Notes: generated by a model from the sequence alone, not told the origin. A stretch of 22,778 bases of DNA from Phycocordibacter sp964398865 (GCA_964398865.1 CAYNOO010000011.1:1-22778); one strand, 5' to 3'; shown: positions 1-8,334, numbered from the stretch's first letter. Translations and numbers: made by a program.

Positions 1-945
1 CAATTTCGCCTTATTCGCGAGGTGTTCGGCAAAGGTTTTCGCGTAATACATGTTTCCATCCTTGCCAGTGAGGTAATAGAGGTAGGGAGTTTTCGTTGGC
101 GTAACGGCATCTTGTATCGCCTCAAGCCCTGGATTGCCAATGGGTCCAGGTGGCAGACCTCTATTCAAATAGGTGTTGTAGGGAGAATCAATTTTCAAGT
201 CATTTAACGTTGGAGAGTAACCTGATTTTTTCAATAGATAACCGAATGGTGCATCCACTTGAAGCGGCATACCGAGCGAAATTCGTTTCCACAGGATACC
301 TGCGACTATTCTTCTGGTCTCGCTCTGTCTCGCTTCCCTCTCCAGTATGGAAGCCATTGTGATTACTTCACTAGTCGGTCTACCGAACGTTTGAATATCT
401 TTTTCTAGCGGAGCGGTTTTCTCATTAAATGTCTCCCTAAGGCGACTAATTACTTCTTGGGGTGGCGTGTTGGGTAGTAAAAAATAAGTTTCAGGAAAGA
501 GGTACCCTTCTTCGCTCTCTGCTAAGGCTTTAAATTTCTCTGCATCGAAAACTCCGAGAGAACGTAAAAGAATATCTCCCATCTCGAACGTCGTGGCTCC
601 TTCTGGAATGGTTACTCGAACTAATGATATTCCTGTGACTCCGTGAGAGAAGCGGTACGCTAGTGAAATAACATTCTCTCTATCCTTCAAGGCGTAGGTT
701 CCTGCAATGACACCTGTATTCCCCATAGTCTGAACAAGAGCAGAGAAAAGAGTCGCAGAAGAGAGAGCTTTCTTTTCTTTCAGCATTGCTCCTGCATCAC
801 GAACGGTTGCACCTTTCGGCACCATAATGAATGTATTTTTTGGATATGAAAGAGGTGCTCCGATAAAAAGCAGCGTTACGAAACTCAAGATAAGGACGCA
901 CGCAAGCGTAACCTGCACGCTCCTTTTACTGAAAGATACATTCAT
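1..945 (-). CDS. mltG: Endolytic murein transglycosylase MltG (C-terminus cut by window edge)
   Basis: MltG cleaves nascent glycan strands at the membrane and is thought to set glycan chain length during peptidoglycan synthesis. The frame is open for 315 codons from an ATG at 943-945 to the window edge with no stop, so perhaps a few tens of residues are missing. It has a short cytoplasmic N-terminus and one membrane anchor (about residues 10-30). A LysM-like segment follows, then the YceG/MltG catalytic domain with ASILEREA at 198-205, where E202 is the expected catalytic glutamate. The family signature YNTYLNRGLPPGPIGNPG lies further downstream. The ATG overlaps the stop of the 408-aa gene upstream as ATGA, which suggests translational coupling. 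Identification is strong; the C-terminal end cannot be seen. Confidence 0.95.
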   Translation of the reverse strand, partial: MNVSFSKRSVQVTLACVLILSFVTLLFIGAPLSYPKNTFIMVPKGATVRDAGAMLKEKKALSSATLFSALVQTMGNTGVIAGTYALKDRENVISLAYRFSHGVTGISLVRVTIPEGATTFEMGDILLRSLGVFDAEKFKALAESEEGYLFPETYFLLPNTPPQEVISRLRETFNEKTAPLEKDIQTFGRPTSEVITMASILEREARQSETRRIVAGILWKRISLGMPLQVDAPFGYLLKKSGYSPTLNDLKIDSPYNTYLNRGLPPGPIGNPGLEAIQDAVTPTKTPYLYYLTGKDGNMYYAKTFAEHLANKAKL

Positions 946-2168
946 ATCGGCAAATTTTCAGGCGGCTCAAGGGTAAGCCCACGCATGCGAGCAAGGGCGC
1001 TCCCGCGGCTGGCATGCGGAAGATGAAACAGGGTTGCGAGCTCCTCAGTATTCAAAACGAACGCTTTACCGTAGTACGGTGGCGCGAAGAATGCTCGGCG
1101 GCGATATAAGTTCAGAAGATGCGATGAGGCAAGCAAGGGGACGGCACCGAAAATCTCTGAAAGGACGAACCCGGGGCGATGATTGGGATCGTACGCGATG
1201 AAGCCGTTCAATTCAGTGTCATTCAGCGGGTCAAGCAAGTGAGACATCTTCTCTTCATACGACTCATCGAAGTGTGCTCTGTCGGCGATATATAAAGCGC
1301 GTATGCCGCAATCAAATGAGGGTTTTTTCAACGCAGCTTCTATTGCTGAAACTGTTCCTTTCGTAGCAGCAGAGAGACCCGTCATTTCCCCTTTCGAGCC
1401 TACTAACTTCTTTATCTCATCGTGTGCAGCTTCGTGAAGCGTGTCTCGCGGGTTTTCAAAAAAGTTCTGCCGTTCGCGCTGATGAGGGCGCATTATCACC
1501 GAAAGGAACACGTGCTCATCAGCGCCAGTGTTTGCAAGCCCTTCTACGATTTCACCGAACACATCGCGCTTCTCGCGTAGTTCTTCATACGCCACATACG
1601 TCTTCAAAGGACACGGGTCGGGTTTCGATAGCGTGTACTCTCGCGCGGAAAGGCGCATGGAGAGCGGATCAAAATGAACCTCCCTGGAGTAGTCACGCAC
1701 TTCGTGTATGTCTATGTCGTGGTATTCGGCGCGAATACGCCCCTCCAAAGCAACCCGGTAGCTCTCCGGCACGTGAGCAAAAAAACGAACCTTACCGTTA
1801 TGCGCATATACTTCGAAAGCCCACGAGGAGCGTATCTTGCCACGAAGATACCCATCCATCCGAGAAACATCCGTTCGGTGATACAGAGAATAAAAAACAA
1901 GCTCCATCGCTTTTGCGGTCGGAGGTGTTTCATCTCCTGGTTTTAATTCGAGCATAACGTAGGGAATAGAGTCAACAAAACGCGATCGGATGACATTGAG
2001 CCATAAAGGCCACGCAATCGCGAAAAGCCCTGCGGGAAGCCATAAGGGAGCTAGGAAAGCCAGAAAATGATACAAACCTGCAACAGTAGCAGGAGTAAAG
2101 TAAATGAGGATGGGAACCGCGAGGAGCGCCGCAATAATAAGCCACTCAATCAGCCTGCGACGCGACAT
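942..2168 (-). CDS. Membrane protein resembling the N-terminal part of CPR VirB4/TraG-like (DUF87-type) ATPases
   Basis: This 408-aa protein has two N-terminal membrane helices (about residues 8-27 and 35-58) followed by a soluble domain. The pattern of a short beta segment, 'AMELVFYSLYH', a 'GKVRFFAHVP' strand and the terminal 'NTEELATLFHLP...PPENLP' resembles the region that precedes the ATPase in CPR conjugation-like DUF87/VirB4 proteins. No Walker A or B motif is present, and the protein ends where the ATPase would normally begin. It may work with an ATPase encoded elsewhere, or be a remnant. The start at 2168 is supported by an extended -10-like box (TG-A-TATATT) six nt upstream. Its stop overlaps the mltG start. 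The family link comes from remembered sequence pattern, not from a search. Confidence 0.6.
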   Translation of the reverse strand: MSRRRLIEWLIIAALLAVPILIYFTPATVAGLYHFLAFLAPLWLPAGLFAIAWPLWLNVIRSRFVDSIPYVMLELKPGDETPPTAKAMELVFYSLYHRTDVSRMDGYLRGKIRSSWAFEVYAHNGKVRFFAHVPESYRVALEGRIRAEYHDIDIHEVRDYSREVHFDPLSMRLSAREYTLSKPDPCPLKTYVAYEELREKRDVFGEIVEGLANTGADEHVFLSVIMRPHQRERQNFFENPRDTLHEAAHDEIKKLVGSKGEMTGLSAATKGTVSAIEAALKKPSFDCGIRALYIADRAHFDESYEEKMSHLLDPLNDTELNGFIAYDPNHRPGFVLSEIFGAVPLLASSHLLNLYRRRAFFAPPYYGKAFVLNTEELATLFHLPHASRGSALARMRGLTLEPPENLPI

Positions 2169-2174
2169 TATGAA

Positions 2175-2198
2175 AATATATCACACGAGGTGTGATAT
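2175..2198 (-). promoter_or_regulatory. Extended -10 box overlapped by a perfect 9-bp inverted repeat (candidate operator)
   Basis: Arms ATATCACAC (2178-2186) and GTGTGATAT (2190-2198) are perfect complements around a 3-nt GAG loop. On the minus strand the proximal arm merges into TG-A-TATATT (TATATT at 2175-2180), an extended -10 six nt before the ATG of the 408-aa gene. No good -35 is seen. The arrangement fits a repressor site over a promoter. A weak attenuator hairpin after the 85-aa gene is the alternative. Confidence 0.5.
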
Positions 2199-2224
2199 TG
2201 AATTAAAACGTATACATTAAGCTA

Positions 2225-2482
2225 TCAATAGCGATTGGGTACCGGAGAAATGAGGGTCATTGGTTTCGCATGGGCTCTCAAGTAATCCCTGTAGGCTTCG
2301 GGTGATTGCAATAAAAACTTAAGACCCTGTCGCGCCTCATCAAAAGAGAGAGTGACAATGGTACGTTCTTCAAAATCTGATGGCGGTTCTTCCCCACCAC
2401 TTCCGGCACCTCCCGGATTGTGCGCAAGTGGAACATTGTCAGGAGTGAAATTTGGCTCTATGCGTTCAGGACTTCCAGGCAT
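2225..2482 (-). CDS. Small hypothetical protein (85 aa)
   Basis: I do not recognise this protein. The first 40 residues are rich in Pro, Gly and Glu and look disordered. The second half, from 'TIVTLSFDEARQGLKFLL', looks like a strand followed by an amphipathic helix and could be a small folded segment. No membrane segment or signal peptide is visible. The gene lies 14 nt downstream of the sigma-4/HARE gene in the same direction, with a weak AGG four nt before the ATG, so it is probably translated from that transcript. An inverted repeat follows it before the next gene. Confidence 0.6.
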   Translation of the reverse strand: MPGSPERIEPNFTPDNVPLAHNPGGAGSGGEEPPSDFEERTIVTLSFDEARQGLKFLLQSPEAYRDYLRAHAKPMTLISPVPNRY

Positions 2483-2496
2483 ACCTAGCTAGACAC

Positions 2497-3537
2497 TTAT
2501 TTTAGAGAATACTTTCCGTCCTTCTTTACGAACGCGGAATTCTGTAAGTTAACGATGATGGTGTTTGGCTTCACGTAACGCTCCTTGGAAACACGCTTCA
2601 TGATCTCTTCGCGAGTAAGTGGTCCCGATTCTTTCAAGATGTGCTTGATGATTTCAACCACTGGTCCAATGCGGTAGCCCCACTCCTTGAGAGCATAAAT
2701 GCCGCGCCCAACGAGTACGAAGCGGCTGTCTTTAATGAGCTCATTGTGCGTCGTTGCTTCGTGCGCCTTTTTCCCAAAAAGTTTTTCGATAGATTTTGCG
2801 ACTTCACGGAAGTGCATCGGAGAGCCGTGGCGCTTCAAAGCCAAGTACGCATGATCACGAATATTTTTTACTCTAATTCCAGGAGCGGATGAGCGACCCC
2901 ACTCTCCAAGAGGATTCCTCATAATGCAATTCGAGAGCTCCAACCATCGGCGCACAGTGTCTTTTGAACGATACTTCGTGTTCACCTTCGTAAGACAGCT
3001 CATGACGTGCTCCACAAGCTTGTCTTCCGATAAGACGTCAGAAGGCTTCACGGTCCCGTGAACCTGCTTTAACGCAGATTCTACTGACTTCGTAAGCTCC
3101 GGATCAACAGACCAACGTGCTTTAAAATCTGGAGTCTCTTTTGCAGCAATGAACGGATGTCCTACGACAAGCAGGAAATAGAGATGATTCCTCGTTTCGG
3201 TATCTTTTGCAAATTCGTCCAAGAGCATCGTTTCTGAAAGTACTCCTCCAAGATCACGAATAGCATTCTCGAGCCAGACAAACGCAGCGGTCTCTTTCGC
3301 AAGAGCCGCTGAATCCTGAATGAGCTTCGTTGCGTGGTTCTCAATCTGGCGAACGCGCTCTCGCGTTATGCCATAACGCTTGCCAATTGCGTCAAGCGTC
3401 TCTCCGCGTACTTTTGTGCCAAGACCGTAGCGACTCACCACGACATCGCGCGAACGCTCAGGCAAAACTGCAACGAGGCGCTTGCTGATTTGTACGGGTT
3501 TGAAAGGAAGTTTGACCATAGATTTAATTTTCGCCAT
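2497..3537 (-). CDS. Sigma-70 region 4-like / HARE-HTH DNA-binding protein
   Basis: A 346-aa predicted transcription factor. Residues about 25-75 match sigma-70 region 4: 'LPERSRDVVVSRYGL', then the helix-turn-helix 'ETLDAIGKRYGITRERVRQIE', which in sigma factors contacts the -35 element. No region 2 (the -10 recognition and melting segment) is present, so it is unlikely to be a full sigma factor. Residues about 226-288 ('HGSPMHFREVAKSIEKLFG' to 'GRGIYALKEWGY') resemble a HARE-HTH winged helix as in the RNA polymerase delta subunit. Residues 294-346 look like another winged helix. The protein probably modulates RNA polymerase or represses specific promoters. It has the best-formed extended promoter in the window, with a leader of roughly 16 nt. 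Confidence 0.85.
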   Translation of the reverse strand: MAKIKSMVKLPFKPVQISKRLVAVLPERSRDVVVSRYGLGTKVRGETLDAIGKRYGITRERVRQIENHATKLIQDSAALAKETAAFVWLENAIRDLGGVLSETMLLDEFAKDTETRNHLYFLLVVGHPFIAAKETPDFKARWSVDPELTKSVESALKQVHGTVKPSDVLSEDKLVEHVMSCLTKVNTKYRSKDTVRRWLELSNCIMRNPLGEWGRSSAPGIRVKNIRDHAYLALKRHGSPMHFREVAKSIEKLFGKKAHEATTHNELIKDSRFVLVGRGIYALKEWGYRIGPVVEIIKHILKESGPLTREEIMKRVSKERYVKPNTIIVNLQNSAFVKKDGKYSLK

Positions 3538-3559
3538 TTATTGATTACAGTGTCCATTC

Positions 3560-3588
3560 CTTATAGCACATATTTTAAATCACGTCAA
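3560..3588 (-). promoter_or_regulatory. Sigma-70-type promoter for the sigma-4/HARE gene
   Basis: Minus strand: -35 TTGACG (3583-3588), a 17-bp spacer, and -10 TATAAG (3560-3565) preceded by TGC, an extended -10. Five of six bases match consensus in each hexamer. The predicted start is near 3553, giving a leader of about 16 nt, the longest of the mRNA promoters seen here. Confidence 0.8.
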
Positions 3589-3610
3589 ACCACCAAGTAC
3601 TTATCCCCAG

Positions 3611-6025
3611 CTACACTATAAAATTGATGACTCTCCCAGGAACGAAGATAACCCTGCTTGGCTTTTCAGGAACCATAGCTCCGAGCTTTGCATCCTTTCT
3701 AACCAATTCCACCACATCTTCCTCTGTCGCACCACGCTCTGATAGAACGATACCTTTCACTTTTCCACCAAGCTGAACAGCAATTACCACTTCGTTTTTC
3801 TCAAGTTTAGCGGGATCGAAAACCGGCCAGTTTTCGGTATGAATTGAAGTTGTATGTCCCAGGCTTTCCCAAAGTTCATCAGTCATATGAGGGGCAAAAG
3901 GAGCGAGCACCCGGAGGAAGGCTTCATACGCATCCTGTGACAATTTCTCTGCTTTTTCGAATACATTGACGCAAATCATCATCTGACTCACGGCAGTATT
4001 GAGGCTTAAGTTTTCAATATCCTCTCCCACCTTCTTGATGGTTTGTTGGAGCACGCTATCCGTTTCCGCTGTAAGTAATGCCCCCTGACTAACTCTTTCT
4101 TGCAAGCGCCAAACGCGTTCCAAAAATCTTCGCGAGCCAATAATATTTTGTGTGTTCCAAGGCTTCATAGCCTCAAGCGGTCCCATAAACATCTCATAGA
4201 TGCGCACGCTGTCAGCGCCATAAAGCGCAACGAACTCATCGGGGTTGATGACATTACCTTTTGATTTAGACATCTTGGTTCCGTCTTCAGCAAGAATCGT
4301 CCCTTGGTGGCGAAGTTTTGCGAATGGTTCTCCGAAGGAGACATGACCGAATTTTTGTAATGCCTTCGTGATGAAGCGCGCATACATCAAGTGCAGCACG
4401 GTATGTTCCGCGCCACCCATATAGAGATCAACTGGCAACCATTTAGCAATCGCCGCTTTGGATGCGAACTCCTCCGTATTCTTAGGATCAGCAAACCGCA
4501 AGAAATACCAAGAAGAACAGACGAACGTATCCATCGTATCTATCTCCGGCTTCCATCCTTTTCCGAATATCTTTTCCGTTCTCTCTAAAAGTTCTTTTGA
4601 AGTTCCGAGCGGCGAAGTGCCTTTTGGAAGATACTCAACATCTTCCGGCAAAAGCCACGGCAAATGCTCTTCGGGAATTGGGTGCGCCGTGCCCTCGGGG
4701 TCATACACTACTGGAATGGGTGCTCCCCAATATCTTTGGCGTGAAATGAGCCAATCGCGAAGTCGATATGTAACGCGAGCCTCTCCATAGCCTTTTTCTT
4801 CTATCCACCTGACGACATCCTTTATGAGAGACTCATCGATTGTGCGCCCCGTAAAAGGTCCTGAGTCTTTCAAAACCCCTTTGTTGAAGTGCGCATTGAC
4901 TGGCTCCTCAGCTACCTCACGTTCAACTACCTCCTGAAGCGGAATTTTATATTTCTTTGCAAACGCGACGTCGCGAGGGTCGTGCCCTGAACAGCGTATG
5001 ATGCCGGTACCAAAATCCATTAAGGCAAAATTTGCGATCCAAATTGGAAATTCTTTCTGTGTTAAAGAGTCAACGGCATAACGTCCAGTAAAAATACCTT
5101 CTTTTTCAGTGGTCGCATTCGTGCGCTCAATGGTATCCACCTCTTGCATGCGCCTCACGAAGTCTTGTACTTCGACTTCTATTTCCGTTCCCTGCACTAG
5201 AGCTTTCACCGCAGGATGCTCTGGCGCAAGCACAAGATAGGTATCTGCAAAAAGCCATGCCGGATAAGCACTGAATGTTTCTAGAGAGATACTGAGATTC
5301 TTTACCTTGTGTTTGATTACTACGCCCTCTTTTCTGCCAATCCAATTGCGTTGATTAATCTTTGTGGATTCTGGCCAGTCAACACCGTCCAAGTCATCTA
5401 TGAGCGCATCAGCAAACTCAGTTATCTTGAAAAACCACTGAGCGAGCTCTTTTTGGATTATTTTCGTGCCACATCGCACACATACTCCCTTTTCTCCGCT
5501 CTCACTCACCGTTTGCTCGTTTGCGAGCACGGTTTGATCTTTCGGACACCAGTTCACTTTCCCCATCCGCTTTTCTGCCAATCCATTTTGAAAGAGGAAT
5601 AGGAAAAACCACTGCGTCCATTTGTAGTAATCAGGATTATGCGTGCCAATCTCCCGCGACCAATCGTAGGAAAGACCCAAACTTTGTATTTGATTACGAA
5701 AATTATTTATTGCTTTATCAGTAGTCTCTCGCGGAGGCGTTTTCGTCTGAATAGCGTAATTTTCTGCAGGCAATCCGAATGCATCCCATCCCATAGGGTG
5801 GAGCACATTGAATCCGCCCATGCGCTTAAAGCGGCTATAGATATCCGTCGCCGCATACCCTTCCACGTGCCCAGTATGGAGCCCCAAACCCGACGGGTAT
5901 GGGAACATATCAAGAACGTAGTACTTTGACTTAGTAGAAGCTTCGTCGACGACATTGGCGCCCGTTTCCTCCCAGCGTTTGCGCCACTTCTTTTCTATTT
6001 TTTTGTGGTCGTAGCTCTTAGCCAT
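3611..6025 (-). CDS. leuS: Leucyl-tRNA synthetase
   Basis: Cytoplasmic class I aminoacyl-tRNA synthetase that charges tRNA-Leu. It is 804 aa, a usual bacterial length. The ATP-binding HIGH motif appears as HTGH at residues 50-53, preceded by 'MFPYPSG'. A zinc-ribbon insertion has Cys160, Cys182 and Cys185. The CP1 editing domain spans roughly 225-415 and carries a 'GHDPRD' aspartate segment where other LeuRS have a threonine-discriminating AHD motif. The signature 'MGGAEHTVLHL' lies at 536-546 and KMSKS at 584-588. An anticodon-binding helical domain and a C-terminal domain ending 'RVIFVPGRVINFIV' complete it. Nothing is missing. It appears to be transcribed alone from a promoter very close to the start codon. 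Confidence 0.98.
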   Translation of the reverse strand: MAKSYDHKKIEKKWRKRWEETGANVVDEASTKSKYYVLDMFPYPSGLGLHTGHVEGYAATDIYSRFKRMGGFNVLHPMGWDAFGLPAENYAIQTKTPPRETTDKAINNFRNQIQSLGLSYDWSREIGTHNPDYYKWTQWFFLFLFQNGLAEKRMGKVNWCPKDQTVLANEQTVSESGEKGVCVRCGTKIIQKELAQWFFKITEFADALIDDLDGVDWPESTKINQRNWIGRKEGVVIKHKVKNLSISLETFSAYPAWLFADTYLVLAPEHPAVKALVQGTEIEVEVQDFVRRMQEVDTIERTNATTEKEGIFTGRYAVDSLTQKEFPIWIANFALMDFGTGIIRCSGHDPRDVAFAKKYKIPLQEVVEREVAEEPVNAHFNKGVLKDSGPFTGRTIDESLIKDVVRWIEEKGYGEARVTYRLRDWLISRQRYWGAPIPVVYDPEGTAHPIPEEHLPWLLPEDVEYLPKGTSPLGTSKELLERTEKIFGKGWKPEIDTMDTFVCSSWYFLRFADPKNTEEFASKAAIAKWLPVDLYMGGAEHTVLHLMYARFITKALQKFGHVSFGEPFAKLRHQGTILAEDGTKMSKSKGNVINPDEFVALYGADSVRIYEMFMGPLEAMKPWNTQNIIGSRRFLERVWRLQERVSQGALLTAETDSVLQQTIKKVGEDIENLSLNTAVSQMMICVNVFEKAEKLSQDAYEAFLRVLAPFAPHMTDELWESLGHTTSIHTENWPVFDPAKLEKNEVVIAVQLGGKVKGIVLSERGATEEDVVELVRKDAKLGAMVPEKPSRVIFVPGRVINFIV

Positions 6026-6026
6026 G

Positions 6027-6042
6027 CGGGTTATTGTACCCG
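6027..6042 (-). promoter_or_regulatory. Candidate leuS -10 within a small inverted repeat
   Basis: Minus-strand TACAAT (6033-6038) lies seven nt before the leuS ATG, so the transcript would begin at or just before the start codon. It sits between 5-bp arms CGGGT (6027-6031) and ACCCG (6038-6042). No convincing -35 is seen at 16-18 bp. No T-box leader is present upstream of leuS. Confidence 0.4.
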
Positions 6043-6083
6043 TATTTTTCTTTTTATCTAACTTTGTACGCTATTCGCGCGCG

Positions 6084-7025
6084 CTAAAATTTCGAAGGTA
6101 CTTTCTGAAAGGGTGGAAACCGCTCAGGGTCAATTGTTCTGTCAAAACATTGTTCTCCTTCTCCATGCTGCCATGACTCTTCTCCAGGATATATAGGTCG
6201 AACTGCTGCGCCAGTGGGAATTTCAGCACTCGGCAACGCAAATGTTGCACACAAACGGAAAGACATCGCTCCCGTGCTTTCATAACGATACATGAGCCCG
6301 GTTTCAGGATCTTTCGGTGCAGAAAAACCAACGAGAGGGTCTTCAAGATTTGATATCGCTGCAGGCAACACCTGCTTCTGCTGCCAATAATTTACCAACT
6401 GCGACTGGATGTTCTGAAGATCTGAAACTCTTTGCTCATCGAAACGCATAAGCCTTTGGCTTTGTGGAGAACCAACAATGAAGAATGCACCCACAACGGC
6501 AGCAAGTACAATGAATGAAACCCCTATCGCAATCGCTTTTGAAGTTTTTTCTTCTTTCTCCCACTTGCCTCGGAGTTCATTGATGTAGTACCAGAAAGCC
6601 GAACCGATAACGACAAGAATTGTCAGAGCTTTCAGGGCGAAGCGTGTCGTCAAATCACCATTCAAGAATGTGTTCACGAGCATTACTAAATCTATAGCAA
6701 GCGTGATGCCGCCGATGAACAACGTGAGAAAAATAAGCCATTTACGAACCCACAATTCCTTTCGCTCTGGGATCTTCCGGATATCCTGGTGGAGAATGCG
6801 CGTCAGCCAAATGTAGAGAGGAAAAAAGACGATGAGTGACGCTATTGCGAAGCGCATAGAGCTCGAATACGAAAGAGTATATTCAAGTGCATTCGGAAAC
6901 AGGACGTTTATGAATTGATGAACGAGAAGAATAAGAGAGATTGCCGACACATAAAGCGCAACCATGGCACCGAGCCATAGAAAGAAATCCTTAGCGGTGA
7001 CTTTAGCTTTTACAGATGTATCCAT
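6084..7025 (-). CDS. DUF5671-like membrane protein
   Basis: A 313-aa predicted inner-membrane protein of unknown function. Four hydrophobic segments occupy the N-terminal half (about residues 12-36, 56-74, 92-114 and 127-148), followed by a charged linker and a fifth helix at about 164-184. The C-terminal part starts 'RVSDLQNIQSQLVNYWQQK' and looks like a soluble pilin-like domain: a long amphipathic helix, then 'LPAAISNL' and 'DPETGLMYRYE' motifs. This combination is common in CPR proteins annotated DUF5671. A -10-like TATACA (7032-7037) lies six nt before the ATG. The gene is 24 nt downstream of the 50-aa ORF and may also share the ychF transcript. Confidence 0.75.
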   Translation of the reverse strand: MDTSVKAKVTAKDFFLWLGAMVALYVSAISLILLVHQFINVLFPNALEYTLSYSSSMRFAIASLIVFFPLYIWLTRILHQDIRKIPERKELWVRKWLIFLTLFIGGITLAIDLVMLVNTFLNGDLTTRFALKALTILVVIGSAFWYYINELRGKWEKEEKTSKAIAIGVSFIVLAAVVGAFFIVGSPQSQRLMRFDEQRVSDLQNIQSQLVNYWQQKQVLPAAISNLEDPLVGFSAPKDPETGLMYRYESTGAMSFRLCATFALPSAEIPTGAAVRPIYPGEESWQHGEGEQCFDRTIDPERFPPFQKVPSKF

Positions 7026-7049
7026 AGCGCGTGTATAAGATGGTTAAAA

Positions 7050-7202
7050 TTATTTATCTTCAAAGTCGTGAGGATCGTTCGCTGGTCGAGTATTTCTGGT
7101 TTCCGACCGGTTTCGCTGTTCATAGAAATTTATACGATCATCACCCTCGGCACGAGGTCTATCGGAAGGTAAAAGTAATTTAGGATCTTCTTTTTTGTTC
7201 AT
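7050..7202 (-). CDS. 50-aa charged ORF coupled to ychF
   Basis: The ORF starts at ATG 7200-7202 and ends with TAA at 7050-7052. Its start overlaps the ychF TGA as ATGA, a typical translational-coupling arrangement, and this overlap is the main reason to believe it is real. The product (begins MNKKEDPKLLLP, ends DPHDFEDK) is very polar, rich in Asp, Arg, Asn and Glu, with no hydrophobic core, so it is probably disordered. I do not recognise it. The next gene on the strand starts 24 nt further on. Confidence 0.55.
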   Translation of the reverse strand: MNKKEDPKLLLPSDRPRAEGDDRINFYEQRNRSETRNTRPANDPHDFEDK

Positions 7203-8296
7203 ACCTTAAATTCTATTATATCTCCGTCTTTAACTATATACTCCTTTCCTTCGGTGCGCACCCAGCCTTTCTCACGAGCTGCGGCATAGGAGCCTGCTTC
7301 TACAAGTTTTTCGTATGCAACCACTTCCGCACGTATAAAGGTATCCTTGAAATCTGTATGTATCGCGGCACCCGCCTCAGGAGCCGTAGAGCCTTTCTTC
7401 ACGGTCCATGCACGCGTCTCATCCTCGCCGGTAGTAAGAAATGTCATCAAACCAAGTAATCGATATCCTGCGCGAATAAGCGCATCCAATCCATCATCAA
7501 AAACGCCAAATTCTCTTCGCAGGTTCTCTTTATCATCTATCGCCACATCGCGAAGCTCTCCTTCGATGCCGGCGTCTACGGTGGCATATTCCGCTCCTAT
7601 CTCGTTCAAGAACTCAATGAGCTTCTGGTAGCGACCATCATTCATCTCATCAAGATTGTGTCCGCCTGCTTTCTTATTGAGCGCGTACATGATGGGCTTC
7701 ATGGTCAAGAGCTGCGATGTACGCAACAGGTGCTTCTCATCATCAGAAAGAGCAGCAGACGATGCGAGTTTCCCTAGCGAAAGCACTTGCTCAACTTTCT
7801 GTAATGTCGCGTGTTCCGCGATTGCAGGTTTATCGCCACGCTTCACATCACGCTCTAAACTTTGAAGGCGTTTCGTTACTGTTGAAAGATCAGTAAGGAC
7901 GAGCTCGAGGTTAATAACTTCAATATCGTGAACAGGGTCTACGTCTCCTTCTACGTGCGTGATATCAGCGTCATCGAATATGCGCACGACTTCCAAAATC
8001 GCATCTGTCTCCCGGATATGCTGAAGGAACTGATTCCCCAAGCCCGCACCCTCGGATGCTCCTTTAACTAAGCCAGCGATATCCACAAATTCAATAACAG
8101 CGGGGATAGTTTTTTTAGATTGAGATAGCTCCGTTAAAACCGCGAGGCGTTTGTCAGGTACAGGGACAATACCAACGGAAGGGTCGATGGTGCAGAAAGG
8201 ATAATTCTCAGCAGGAACGCCTTTCGCGGTAAGCGCGTTGAAAAGGGTCGATTTCCCAACGTTCGGAAGCCCAACGATACCTATACTTAATCCCAT
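7199..8296 (-). CDS. ychF: Ribosome-binding ATPase YchF (Obg family)
   Basis: YchF/EngD/OLA1 is a universally conserved P-loop NTPase that hydrolyses ATP rather than GTP and associates with the ribosome. At 365 aa the length is standard. Walker A GLPNVGKS is at residues 9-16. The G2/G3 region includes 'TIDPSVGIVPVPD' and 'FVDIAGLVKGASEGAGLGNQFL'. A coiled-coil helical insertion follows, and the NKxD region reads 'ALNKKAGG', degenerate in the way expected for an ATP-specific member. The C-terminal TGS domain contains 'FTTGEDETRAW'-like and 'IHTDFKDTFIRAEVV' segments and ends 'VKDGDIIEFKV'. The start is fixed by conservation of the first residues and by a promoter eight nt upstream. Confidence 0.98.
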   Translation of the reverse strand: MGLSIGIVGLPNVGKSTLFNALTAKGVPAENYPFCTIDPSVGIVPVPDKRLAVLTELSQSKKTIPAVIEFVDIAGLVKGASEGAGLGNQFLQHIRETDAILEVVRIFDDADITHVEGDVDPVHDIEVINLELVLTDLSTVTKRLQSLERDVKRGDKPAIAEHATLQKVEQVLSLGKLASSAALSDDEKHLLRTSQLLTMKPIMYALNKKAGGHNLDEMNDGRYQKLIEFLNEIGAEYATVDAGIEGELRDVAIDDKENLRREFGVFDDGLDALIRAGYRLLGLMTFLTTGEDETRAWTVKKGSTAPEAGAAIHTDFKDTFIRAEVVAYEKLVEAGSYAAAREKGWVRTEGKEYIVKDGDIIEFKV

Positions 8297-8304
8297 GAGT
8301 GCCT

Positions 8305-8334
8305 AGTGTACCCCGTGAGACAGAAAATATTCAA
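8305..8334 (-). promoter_or_regulatory. Promoter of ychF, near-leaderless
   Basis: Minus strand: TTGAAT (8329-8334), an 18-bp spacer, then TACACT (8305-8310), eight nt before the ychF ATG. Transcription would start within about two nt of the start codon. The surrounding bases GGGTACAC resemble the GGGTACAA upstream of leuS. Confidence 0.6.

Noticed and set aside
1424..1957. Plus-strand open frame of 177 codons
   Set aside because: It lies antisense to the 408-aa gene, with low-complexity, Arg/His-rich content and no family resemblance. The same applies to the long antisense or out-of-frame stretches at 12225-12674 and 13308-13841 within the RND gene.
6026..6083. T-box or other leucine-responsive leader before leuS
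   Set aside because: The upstream gap is too short and has only a -10-like box in a small inverted repeat; none of the T-box sequence landmarks are present.
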